This document shows, in pieces, positions 16,120 to 22,919 of a DNA stretch of 22,941 nt. Source of the DNA: Bacillota bacterium (GTDB lineage Bacteria; Bacillota; Clostridia; Christensenellales; SZUA-584); assembly GCA_023399095.1 (NCBI GenBank), contig JAEWQS010000010.1, positions 1-22,941 of the forward strand, given 5' to 3'. The first letter of the stretch is position 1. Every line of letters starts with the position of its first letter. The position numbers and the translations under genes were made by a program. The notes below the pieces were generated by a model. The model was not told where the DNA came from and did no database searches. It was given only the letters and a program-made list of their open reading frames with translations.

Positions 16120-16770
16120 TCATCGTCCGTTACGCTCTTTATATGCTTTAATCCAAAGAGGAATAGCTATTCTCAGGAACAAAGCAACTATTGATAATAC
16201 CATTATCGTAGAAGCAGCCCTGTGCCATTTTTGCCATGTTGGGATAGTAAATACTACAGTTTCAATGCCGTTTTCAATTTTTGTTATCGTTCCTTTACTA
16301 TTAATATATACTATACCATTTCGTTCTCTTTTGTTTTCATTATAATAGGGAAAGAACTCTTTCTCTTGCAAGTAGCCAATATCACTTATTGTTTTGATAT
16401 AGATTCCTTGATTATTATAGATATCAATTGATTCCTTACGTGCATAACATACCAAGATATTATTATCATCGTCTATTTTCACTCCAATTTCTCCACCCGA
16501 GTGTATTTGTAGAGAATATAAATATATGCCTTTTTTATCATAAATCGTTATTGCTTTTTCAGTCGCATCATCAACTGCAAAATAGAGTTTTCCATCGTCA
16601 TCCACATCAAATTTTACTCCGCCTGAACCATCAAATTCTTTAATGACAAAACCAGTACTCTCAACATTTCCTTTGTAGGCTGAATAAACATTTGATAGTG
16701 TAACAGTGGAAGTAATTGATGTTACGATGATAACGATAATTAAAATTGTCAGTAGTCTAAGCCATTTCAT
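16120..16770 (-). CDS. membrane-anchored protein with a repeat-type extracytoplasmic domain, unknown
   Basis: Protein of 216 residues. A hydrophobic segment at about 4-30 and another at about 185-205 flank a beta-rich region with repeating units (KFDVDDDGKLYFAVDD, VKIDDDNNILVCYA, IDIYNNQGIYIKTI) that recall NHL/beta-propeller blades. The usual topology would put that domain outside the cell. No known family recognised. Its ribosome binding site is a run of eight G residues 5 nt before the ATG. The gene sits between two yyaL-type 5' fragments and is read opposite to them; its promoter (TTGCCA, 16 bp, TATAAT on the minus strand) lies in the shared repeat region. AT-rich. Confidence 0.75.
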   Translation of the reverse strand: MKWLRLLTILIIVIIVTSITSTVTLSNVYSAYKGNVESTGFVIKEFDGSGGVKFDVDDDGKLYFAVDDATEKAITIYDKKGIYLYSLQIHSGGEIGVKIDDDNNILVCYARKESIDIYNNQGIYIKTISDIGYLQEKEFFPYYNENKRERNGIVYINSKGTITKIENGIETVVFTIPTWQKWHRAASTIMVLSIVALFLRIAIPLWIKAYKERNGR

Positions 16771-16775
16771 TTAAG

Positions 16776-16783
16776 CCCCCCCC
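16776..16783 (-). promoter_or_regulatory. G8 homopolymer acting as ribosome binding site
   Basis: On the coding strand eight consecutive G lie 5 nt before the ATG at 16770, where a Shine-Dalgarno sequence belongs; GGGGG pairs with the CCUCC anti-SD with one G-U wobble. Length change by slippage would alter spacing or strength. Confidence 0.55.
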
Positions 16784-16801
16784 AAGCTAACTAATAATTG
16801 T

Positions 16802-16893
16802 ATTATACTATATTATAAATATTTGGCAACAAGGGTACTCTAATCGTGATATACTACCCTTGGAGTGATGATTATGACCACAAATACCGCCCA
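16802..16893. promoter_or_regulatory. bidirectional promoter repeat, first copy
   Basis: Bases 16817-16893 are identical to 18449-18525 (77 bp). Minus strand: TTGCCA (16829-16824), 16-bp spacer, TATAAT (16807-16802), driving the 216-residue protein. Plus strand: an extended -10, TGaTATACT (16847-16855), drives the truncated yyaL-type copy. CAAGGGTA (16830-16837) and TACCCTTG (16855-16862) form an inverted repeat around the plus -10, a possible operator. The plus-strand leader would be very short. Confidence 0.6.
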
Positions 16894-17065
16894 TACCAAC
16901 CGCCTCGCAAATGAACAATCCGGCTATCTACTTCAGCATGCCCAAAACCCCGTAGACTGGTACCCGTGGGGCGCGGAGGCATTCGAGAAAGCACGCATGG
17001 AAGACAAGCCGATATTCTTATCCATCGGGTATTCCACGTGTCATTGGTGTCATATTGCGAAATAG
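16874..17065 (+). pseudogene. truncated yyaL-type 5' fragment, copy A (open frame of 63 codons)
   Basis: Carries the same promoter, GGAG site and ATG as the intact gene. The frame matches the first 60 residues of the intact protein with three differences (Ala/Ser, Gln/His, Ile/Val), through the CxxC motif GYSTCHWCH, then ends in IAK and a stop. The break falls directly after the CHWCH codons. Most of the DNA differences from the intact gene are synonymous. It probably is a leftover of the target gene, but a translated 63-residue CxxC peptide cannot be excluded, because all expression signals are intact. Confidence 0.85.
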
Positions 17066-17071
17066 AACCAA
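17053..17071 (+). repeat. 19-bp junction sequence, second copy
   Basis: Identical to 16095-16113. It begins where similarity to the intact yyaL-type gene ends, just after the 15-bp segment TGTCATTGGTGTCAT (17039-17053) shared with the intact gene (18671-18685). The end of the next minus-strand gene lies 30 bp downstream, the same arrangement as at the first copy. Confidence 0.8.
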
Positions 17072-17100
17072 GTATTTAGAAAATTGAATTTATATCACTG

Positions 17101-18375
17101 TTATCTGATATCCACAATCTCTTTTGTAATCAAGTTAACTTTATATAATAACTTATTTGGAGATGTACTTGTTTTTTCGTCTTTCTGATATATAAACAAC
17201 CAATCTCCTGCGGTTTCCAGTATGTTATTGCTGATGATGTTTTCAGGCATCTTGATCTCAAATACCGATTCCCCAATACGCGAATAATACTCACCTACAT
17301 CGATCGCGTCACAGTGAATAACATAACCCTCAGCCCAAAGAATTTGCCCATTTGCAATATTCAAGAGTGCTTTATCAGTGCTGAAATCACCTAACTTACT
17401 GTATGCTGATTTATCCAGATTCAGAGCATACAGATGTTCAGTTTCGTTTGTGTCTTCTTTGAAGATAATGTAAGCGTTGTCTCCCGAAAAACACATCTCT
17501 GTAATTTTCGCATTATACATAATATCTTCCTGAGACATATGGTTTTTGGTATAGATAAAGTTGATTTGCATTGACTCCAAGTCAAGTTCATACAAAACAT
17601 CTTCAATTGAGAACCAACCCTTGTTATCATGTGTACATAAAGCTTTAAAATATGGTTCGTCCTTAATCCAGAGATCATCCATAAAGGCAGTTCCATTAGT
17701 AATATCAACAAATGAAGCACTGTGACTGCTTATTGCATTCAATTTATTTGAAGAGTAATTATTATTTAATACCATTAGAAAAACTTCTGAATTTTTTCCA
17801 TAATATAAATCATTATTTCCATCACTAAGTATCTTTTTAATTTTGAATTCTTCACTATTATTTATGACAAAAGAATAGTTGGTAGACCCTGCCGAAGAAG
17901 TTAAATTTAAGGGTGCAAGAACAAAAATTGCACCGTTCTCAGTCACATATGCATCATAAACTGATTCTGGATCCTCAGTATAGGAGATTTTTGTTATCTT
18001 GTGATTTGTCCTATCAAATTGAAAAAGACTGAAATATTTTTCACCCTTCTCTACGTGATCAATTCCAATGTAAAAAATGTTATCTTTTGTAACAATCAGA
18101 TCTGAAATTTTTGGCACTGACAGTTCAAACTTGACGTCACTGCCATCAAAATTCATACTGGATATTCCGTCATCACCATTCTCCTGAGACACATAGTAAA
18201 TACGTCCATTGTTACAGGCAGTATATTGTCCCGAATTAATAAATGTGTCCTGCTTTCGAAATATGTTCTCTGTATTGCTATATTCGAACCCCTCTTGGTA
18301 TTTATGGCAACCTGTTGAGCTAATCAAAGCCACTGTCCAAAATAAGAAGAACAAAATAATAGCTATTTTCTTCAT
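17101..18375 (-). CDS. lipoprotein with a beta-propeller-like domain, unknown
   Basis: Protein of 424 residues. The N-terminus has KK, a hydrophobic stretch and a lipobox-like LISSTGC, so a lipid-anchored surface protein is likely. The rest consists of short beta-strand repeats such as NNGRIYYVSQENG, DNIFYIGID, NGAIFVLAP and GDNAYIIFKED, resembling DUF5050/TolB-like propellers. No catalytic motif recognised. The ATG at 18375 has GGAG upstream; the in-frame TTG at 18387 overlaps that site. It is read opposite to the flanking yyaL-type copies, with its promoter (TTGCCA, 17 bp, TATAAT) in the repeat at 18433-18461. It parallels the 216-residue gene in position, orientation and general protein type. 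AT-rich. Confidence 0.78.
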   Translation of the reverse strand: MKKIAIILFFLFWTVALISSTGCHKYQEGFEYSNTENIFRKQDTFINSGQYTACNNGRIYYVSQENGDDGISSMNFDGSDVKFELSVPKISDLIVTKDNIFYIGIDHVEKGEKYFSLFQFDRTNHKITKISYTEDPESVYDAYVTENGAIFVLAPLNLTSSAGSTNYSFVINNSEEFKIKKILSDGNNDLYYGKNSEVFLMVLNNNYSSNKLNAISSHSASFVDITNGTAFMDDLWIKDEPYFKALCTHDNKGWFSIEDVLYELDLESMQINFIYTKNHMSQEDIMYNAKITEMCFSGDNAYIIFKEDTNETEHLYALNLDKSAYSKLGDFSTDKALLNIANGQILWAEGYVIHCDAIDVGEYYSRIGESVFEIKMPENIISNNILETAGDWLFIYQKDEKTSTSPNKLLYKVNLITKEIVDIR

Positions 18376-18432
18376 TTTTAACTCCAAAACAATAAGTGAT
18401 AAAAAACAAGATTTATTTTAAGCCCTTATTAT

Positions 18433-18525
18433 ATTATACCTATCTAATAAATATTTGGCAACAAGGGTACTCTAATCGTGATATACTACCCTTGGAGTGA
18501 TGATTATGACCACAAATACCGCCCA
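18433..18525. promoter_or_regulatory. bidirectional promoter repeat, second copy
   Basis: Bases 18449-18525 equal 16817-16893. Minus strand: TTGCCA (18461-18456), 17-bp spacer, TATAAT (18438-18433) for the lipoprotein gene. Plus strand: extended -10 TGaTATACT (18479-18487) for the intact yyaL-type gene, flanked by the inverted repeat CAAGGGTA (18462-18469) / TACCCTTG (18487-18494). GGAG (18494-18497) is the ribosome binding site of the yyaL-type gene, so its leader may be only about a dozen nucleotides. Confidence 0.6.
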
Positions 18526-20524
18526 CACCAACCGTCTATCAAACGAACAGTCCGGCTATCTTCTTCAGCACGCGCATAACCCAGTCGACTGGTATCCGTG
18601 GGGCGCAGAAGCATTTGAAAAAGCGCGCATGGAAGACAAACCCGTGTTCCTGTCCATCGGATATTCTACTTGTCATTGGTGTCATGTGATGGCGCATGAA
18701 AGCTTTGAAAGTGAGGAAGCGGCCGCGCTGCTCAACGTGCACTTCGTGCCGATAAAGGTGGATAGGGAAGAGCGCCCCGATATCGATACGGTGTACATGA
18801 ACGTTTGTCAGGCGATGACGGGCAGCGGCGGATGGCCGCTCACCATTATCATGACGCCGGACAAAAAGCCGTTTTACGCGGGCACATATTTTCCGCTGCA
18901 TACAAAATACGGACGTATCGGGCTTGTCGATTTGTTGTCGCGAATCGGAACGATATGGAGGCAAGAACGTGACACGCTTGTTAATCGCGGCGAAGAGATC
19001 GTGGCGCTTTTTAATCAATCAGAAGAGCTGGGCGAAGCGGCAGAGATCAATGAAGTGCTGGAAAACGGCTTCACCAACTTAAGCGACATGTTTGAAGACC
19101 GGCTGGGCGGGTTTTCTAATGCGCCCAAGTTTCCTATGCCGCATTATTTGCTCTTTTTGCTGGAAGACTGGAAAGCCAACGAACGCAAGGAATCGCTGGA
19201 TATGGTCAAGCACACGCTGGTGCATATGTATCGCGGAGGTATATACGACCACGCAGGCGGCGGGTTTTCGCGTTATTCGACGGATGAAAAATGGCTCGTG
19301 CCGCACTTTGAAAAGATGCTCTACGACAACGTGCTGCTGCTTAACGCGTATGCGAAAACCTATGCCGCCACGGGAGATGCGATTTTCCGCTTTGTTGCGG
19401 AAAAGACAGCCGATTATCTGATACGTGATATGCAGACTGCGCAGGGCGCTTATGCTTCGGCGGAGGACGCGGATTCGGAAGGCGTAGAAGGCAAGTTCTA
19501 TGTCTGGCAATATAATGAGCTCAAAAGTATTCTTTCTGCTGATGAGCTGGCGCTGCTGGAATCACGTTACGGCGTGAAACCCAAAGGAAATTTTGAAGGC
19601 AATACAATATTGAACCGTATCGGCGTGGACGGTTTTGCAGACGAAACGGATGAAGCTGTGCTTCGCAAACTGTACGAGCAGCGTAAGAACCGCATCGCGC
19701 CGTTTAAAGACACCAAAATATCGGCGGCATGGAACGGGCTGGCCATTGAGGGCATGGCAGAGGCGGGGATGAAGCTTGGCCTTACGGAATACATTCAAAG
19801 CGCGCAAGGAGCCGCAGATTTTATCATCAATACCATGATGAATGAAACGGGCCTGACATGCGGCACATATATGGAAGGCCCCGGAGGCCCCGCGTTTCTT
19901 GCGGATTATGCGAATATGGCGGGCGCTCTGACAACGCTGTATACTGCCACTCGGAGAACGGAATACATACGTAAGGCAAAAACACTTGCATCTCAGATGC
20001 TTAAGCTGTTTCGCGAAAATAACGGCTTTGCCATGACAACGGCGGATTCGGAAGCGCTTTTCATGCTCCCGCGAGACGACTATGACGGCGCAATCCCTTC
20101 GGGCAGCGCAAGCGCAGTGATGGCGCTTGTCAATCTGTATCACATCACAGGGGAAGCAACGTGGCAGGAAGAGGCAGACAGAGCCATAGCCGATATGATG
20201 CCGATGGCTGCGGCGTCACCGCCGTCTCATGTGTATTTGCTGTTCGCGATAATGCGCCAAGAGGTGCCTCGCCGTCAGATTGTGATATCCGCACCGGCGG
20301 ACAGCGAAGAAGCCGCCAACGCTTATCAAACGCTGCTGCAAGAATTTGATCCATTCACCACGACGATATGGTATGACGCAAGCGCCGAGATGGACACGGC
20401 TTTGCCGCATTTCGCGCAATATAAAACAGACGCTCCCTTTGCGGGATACGTCTGTAAGAATTTCACCTGTCAGCAGCCGGTTTATTCAGCGAAGGAGCTG
20501 CTTGCTTCGGCTGGCGAAGCTTGA
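18506..20524 (+). CDS. thioredoxin-domain protein, YyaL/DUF255 family
   Basis: Intact 672-residue protein, normal length for the family (Bacillus YyaL, animal SPATA20). The N-terminal DUF255 thioredoxin-like domain (about 1-165) has NPVDWYPWG, the CxxC site Cys56-His-Trp-Cys59 and KVDREERPDID. The remainder is an alpha/alpha-barrel-like domain with YDHAGGGFSRYSTDEKWLVPHFEKM, EDADSEGVEGKFYVW and KISAAWNGLAIEG-type motifs. The physiological reaction is not established. The ATG at 18506 is favoured because GGAG lies 8 nt upstream; GTG 18497 and ATG 18500 are too close. It has codon use like the GC-richer flanks. Two truncated 5' copies lie upstream, each followed by an inserted minus-strand gene. 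Confidence 0.93.
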   Translation: MTTNTAHTNRLSNEQSGYLLQHAHNPVDWYPWGAEAFEKARMEDKPVFLSIGYSTCHWCHVMAHESFESEEAAALLNVHFVPIKVDREERPDIDTVYMNVCQAMTGSGGWPLTIIMTPDKKPFYAGTYFPLHTKYGRIGLVDLLSRIGTIWRQERDTLVNRGEEIVALFNQSEELGEAAEINEVLENGFTNLSDMFEDRLGGFSNAPKFPMPHYLLFLLEDWKANERKESLDMVKHTLVHMYRGGIYDHAGGGFSRYSTDEKWLVPHFEKMLYDNVLLLNAYAKTYAATGDAIFRFVAEKTADYLIRDMQTAQGAYASAEDADSEGVEGKFYVWQYNELKSILSADELALLESRYGVKPKGNFEGNTILNRIGVDGFADETDEAVLRKLYEQRKNRIAPFKDTKISAAWNGLAIEGMAEAGMKLGLTEYIQSAQGAADFIINTMMNETGLTCGTYMEGPGGPAFLADYANMAGALTTLYTATRRTEYIRKAKTLASQMLKLFRENNGFAMTTADSEALFMLPRDDYDGAIPSGSASAVMALVNLYHITGEATWQEEADRAIADMMPMAAASPPSHVYLLFAIMRQEVPRRQIVISAPADSEEAANAYQTLLQEFDPFTTTIWYDASAEMDTALPHFAQYKTDAPFAGYVCKNFTCQQPVYSAKELLASAGEA

Positions 20525-20573
20525 GAAACAATGTTGATTTGAGAGATTTCAATTCATATGAATAAATGCTGTG

Positions 20574-20936
20574 TTATACCAATCCATGCCGCTCGCGATG
20601 GCGGCGGCAATTCTGACACTTGGCAGGATCTTCGCGCTTTGCGCATAGCGTATAATCGCCGCCTGATATTTTCAGCTTCCGTCCTTCCACAATGCAGCCT
20701 GCGATCTTGCGGCGCGCGTCCATATAAAGACGCTGAACCGTGGAACGCGCCACGCCCATTTCTTCGGCACACTGCGCCTGATCCATATTGTTAAGATCGA
20801 TCAGCCGTATGGTCTCATATTCTTCAAGGCTCATGACAACCGCCTCACCCTCGTTACGGTTGCTGCTGGGGCAAGGGGCAAAGGTGCTGCATGAGGGAAG
20901 GCTGCATATGAGCTTTTGTTTTCTGGGCCTTGGCAT
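20574..20936 (-). CDS. DUF134 family DNA-binding protein
   Basis: Predicted regulator of 120 residues. The family start MPRPRK, the segment MSLEEYETIRLIDLNNMDQAQCAEEMGVARSTVQRLY in parts (a sigma-70 region 4-like helix-turn-helix, about residues 35-75) and KISGGDY are all present. Extra cysteines near both ends (ICSLPSCSTFAPC; CAKREDPAKCQNC) could bind a metal or cluster. The ATG at 20936 has AGGAG at a good distance; the ATG at 20945 directly abuts that site. It is divergent from the NBP35-type ATPase gene and followed there by a NifX-like protein, a combination common in anaerobes, so it may control them. Confidence 0.88.
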   Translation of the reverse strand: MPRPRKQKLICSLPSCSTFAPCPSSNRNEGEAVVMSLEEYETIRLIDLNNMDQAQCAEEMGVARSTVQRLYMDARRKIAGCIVEGRKLKISGGDYTLCAKREDPAKCQNCRRHRERHGLV

Positions 20937-21056
20937 ACCGCTCATCTCCTCGCTTATAAATAAAGTATATTTTTAAAGTAACGGTAATATTTTAACACAG
21001 CCATGTTTAAACCTCAAACGCATTTTTATTCCGTTCGAGTCATCATGTTTTTTGGA

Positions 21057-21085
21057 TTGACAAAAGGGGAACAGAGGCATAGAAT
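21057..21085 (+). promoter_or_regulatory. promoter of the NBP35-type ATPase gene
   Basis: TTGACA (21057-21062), 17-bp spacer, TAGAAT (21080-21085). Transcription would start near 21092, too close to the ATG at 21097 but well placed for the start at 21124. The surrounding gap with the divergent DUF134 gene is AT-rich. Confidence 0.75.
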
Positions 21086-21123
21086 TTAATTGGCATATGA
21101 CAATAATGGAGGAAGTATCAACT

Positions 21124-21951
21124 ATGGCTGATTGCGGCAACTGCCCATCTAAGGGCGAATGTAATTCTCAGGATTCCTGCGGGATCAAGAACAACCAATA
21201 TAGCGACGTGAAGCGCGTCATCGGGGTGATGAGCGGCAAAGGTGGTGTGGGTAAATCCACGATATCCGTTTTGATTGCCAAGGAATTAAAAAAACGCGGA
21301 TTTAAGGTTGGCATTATGGATGCCGATATCACAGGCCCGAGTATTCCGCGTCTGATGGGCATAAAAGACGGCAGAGTCGGGCAGAGCGAGCTGGGGATTA
21401 TCCCCGTACAGGCAGACGGGATTTCTGTGATGTCTCTGAACCTATTGTTAAGCGACGAAAGACAGCCGGTCATCTGGCGCGGTCCGATCATCGCGGGAAC
21501 TGTGAAACAGTTCTGGGAAGAGGTTTTCTGGGGTGAGCTTGATTACCTCATCATTGATCTGCCGCCGGGCACAGGTGATGTGGCGCTGACTGTGATGCAG
21601 TCTATTCCCATCAGCGGCATGGTGATCGTGAGTGTGCCGCAGGATATGGTGTCAATGATCGTCGCCAAAGCCGTTAACATGATCAGAACAATGGAGATTC
21701 CTCTCATCGGTGTGGTGGAGAACATGAGTTACTTAACCTGTCCGGATTGCGGCAAGAAGATAGAGCTGTTTTCAGGCAAAAGAGGCGAGTTTGAAAAAGA
21801 GCTGGATGTGCAATTGCTGGGAGAGCTGCCTATGCTGCCCGCTATTGCGGATATCACTGAACTGGGGCTCAAAGAACAGGATGAGCAGACGAACAAAACG
21901 ATCGCCGATATCACCACGCAGGTGATGGATGCGGTTAAAAAAGATAAATAA
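21124..21951 (+). CDS. Mrp/NBP35 family iron-sulfur cluster carrier ATPase
   Basis: P-loop scaffold/carrier protein of 275 residues for [4Fe-4S] cluster delivery in the cytosol. The N-terminus has a Cys4, Cys7, Cys13, Cys19 cluster as in Nbp35-type proteins. The deviant Walker A GKGGVGKST is at 38-46, MDADITGPS follows, LIIDLPPGTGD is the Walker B/switch region, and Cys206/Cys209 (LTCPDCGKK) form the bridging CxxC of the dimer. The ATG at 21124 is chosen from the promoter and the typical family start; GGAGG is 11 nt upstream. The next gene, 50 bp on, encodes a NifX-like protein, so cofactor trafficking is a shared theme. Confidence 0.92.
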   Translation: MADCGNCPSKGECNSQDSCGIKNNQYSDVKRVIGVMSGKGGVGKSTISVLIAKELKKRGFKVGIMDADITGPSIPRLMGIKDGRVGQSELGIIPVQADGISVMSLNLLLSDERQPVIWRGPIIAGTVKQFWEEVFWGELDYLIIDLPPGTGDVALTVMQSIPISGMVIVSVPQDMVSMIVAKAVNMIRTMEIPLIGVVENMSYLTCPDCGKKIELFSGKRGEFEKELDVQLLGELPMLPAIADITELGLKEQDEQTNKTIADITTQVMDAVKKDK

Positions 21952-22001
21952 GCTATAAAATTACCACTTTTGAAGCAAAGGAAAGAGGGAAGGTAAAAGG
22001 T

Positions 22002-22361
22002 ATGAAGATCGCGATAGCATCAGAGCAGGGGCAAGTCTCCGGGCATTTCGGACATTGTGAAGGCTTCACGATTTACGAGACAGAAGGAACACAAATAAAG
22101 AACAAGAATTTCGCGCCAAACCCCGGACATCAGCCCGGCGTGCTGCCCGTATTCTTGAAGGAAAAAGGCGCGAATGTGATTATAGCAGGCGGTATGGGTC
22201 AAATGGCTCAGGCGCTTTTCGCCGAACAGGGCATTGAGGTAATCGTAGGTGCGGCCGGTGATATCGATCAAGCCGCCACAAGCTATCTGAACGGAGCATT
22301 AATATCGTCTGAATCCGTGTGTCATGAACATGAGCATGCGCATGATTGCGGAGGACACTAA
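22002..22361 (+). CDS. NifX/NifB-type dinitrogenase iron-molybdenum cofactor domain protein
   Basis: Small cytosolic protein of 119 residues with the NifX/MTH1175 fold: MKIAIASEQGQVSGHFGHCEGFTIYE in pieces, then IIAGGMGQMAQALFAEQGIEVIVGA. Members bind iron-sulfur or iron-molybdenum cofactors. No nitrogenase gene is in view, so a general cluster-carrier role with the NBP35-type ATPase is likelier than nitrogen fixation. The C-terminus adds a Cys/His-rich tail (CHEHEHAHDCGGH) that looks metal-binding. AAGG and AGGG lie just upstream of the ATG. Last gene of the two-gene unit; a terminator follows. Confidence 0.9.
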   Translation: MKIAIASEQGQVSGHFGHCEGFTIYETEGTQIKNKNFAPNPGHQPGVLPVFLKEKGANVIIAGGMGQMAQALFAEQGIEVIVGAAGDIDQAATSYLNGALISSESVCHEHEHAHDCGGH

Positions 22362-22364
22362 ACA

Positions 22365-22397
22365 GACGAAAAAAGGCCCTTTTCAGAGCCTTTTCAA
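22365..22397. terminator. bidirectional terminator between the NifX-like and ferritin genes
   Basis: Stem AAAAGGC (22371-22377) / GCCTTTT (22388-22394), 10-nt loop. Read on the minus strand it is followed by a run of T, so it best serves the ferritin gene; on the plus strand the right arm supplies four T. It lies between convergent genes. Confidence 0.8.
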
Positions 22398-22409
22398 TCT
22401 GATTATGTT

Positions 22410-22919
22410 TTACAAAACGAGGGATGGCGGGGCATAAACGCGTCCGGCCAGCTCCTGATCAAGCAAATAGAGTCCTTTGGAATCGCTGCCGAACAGATCG
22501 AATTTTCGTATCAGATCGGTGGCGTTCTTTTCTTCCTCGCCTTGCTCCTTCACAAACCAGTCGAGGAACTGCATGGCACGAAAGTCCTTTTCTTCATATG
22601 CCGCGCCATAAATGTTATTTATGGATGCGGTAACCGTTTGCTCATGTGCCAGCGTTTGGGTAAGGGGCGTTTTAAGCCCATCTTTTTTGAGCTCAGGCGC
22701 CGCGATGGCTGTCAGCTTAATCGTTTCGTCGTTGTTCAGAAGATATGTGCGAATCAGCATGGCGTGATCACGTTCCTCTTGTGCCTGAACATAAAACCAA
22801 TTTTCAAAGCCGTTCAGTCCTTGATCGGCATAATAGTCCGCGATATCAAGATAGAGATAAGCGGAATAAAGCTCTTTGTTGATCTGCTCGTTTAGAAGTT
22901 TTGATATTTTGCTGTTCAT
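22410..22919 (-). CDS. non-heme ferritin (FtnA-type)
   Basis: Iron-storage protein of 169 residues, complete. Ferroxidase-centre residues expected for bacterial ferritins are all visible: Glu16, Glu49, His52 (EERDHAM), Glu93 (HEQT) and Gln126 (VKEQGEEE), with Glu129 as a possible third-site ligand. The protein would form a 24-subunit cytosolic shell that oxidises and stores iron. A strong GAGGAGG lies 9 nt before the ATG (22929-22935 on the plus strand). Its promoter is outside the window. It lies next to iron-sulfur carrier genes but on the opposite strand. Confidence 0.94.
   Translation of the reverse strand: MNSKISKLLNEQINKELYSAYLYLDIADYYADQGLNGFENWFYVQAQEERDHAMLIRTYLLNNDETIKLTAIAAPELKKDGLKTPLTQTLAHEQTVTASINNIYGAAYEEKDFRAMQFLDWFVKEQGEEEKNATDLIRKFDLFGSDSKGLYLLDQELAGRVYAPPSLVL

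Noticed and set aside
15963..18685. CRISPR-like or IS-type explanation for the repeated segments
   Set aside because: The repeats are recognisable coding sequence of one gene with unequal spacing; no short regular spacers, transposase or terminal inverted repeats were found.
19562..20143. Minus-strand open frame of 193 codons inside the yyaL-type gene
   Set aside because: Antisense shadow; Cys/Arg/His-rich nonsense composition and no ribosome binding site.
22002..22361. Evidence for nitrogen fixation from the NifX-like protein
   Set aside because: Small proteins of this fold are widespread in non-fixing anaerobes beside NBP35-type genes, and no nif structural gene is present.
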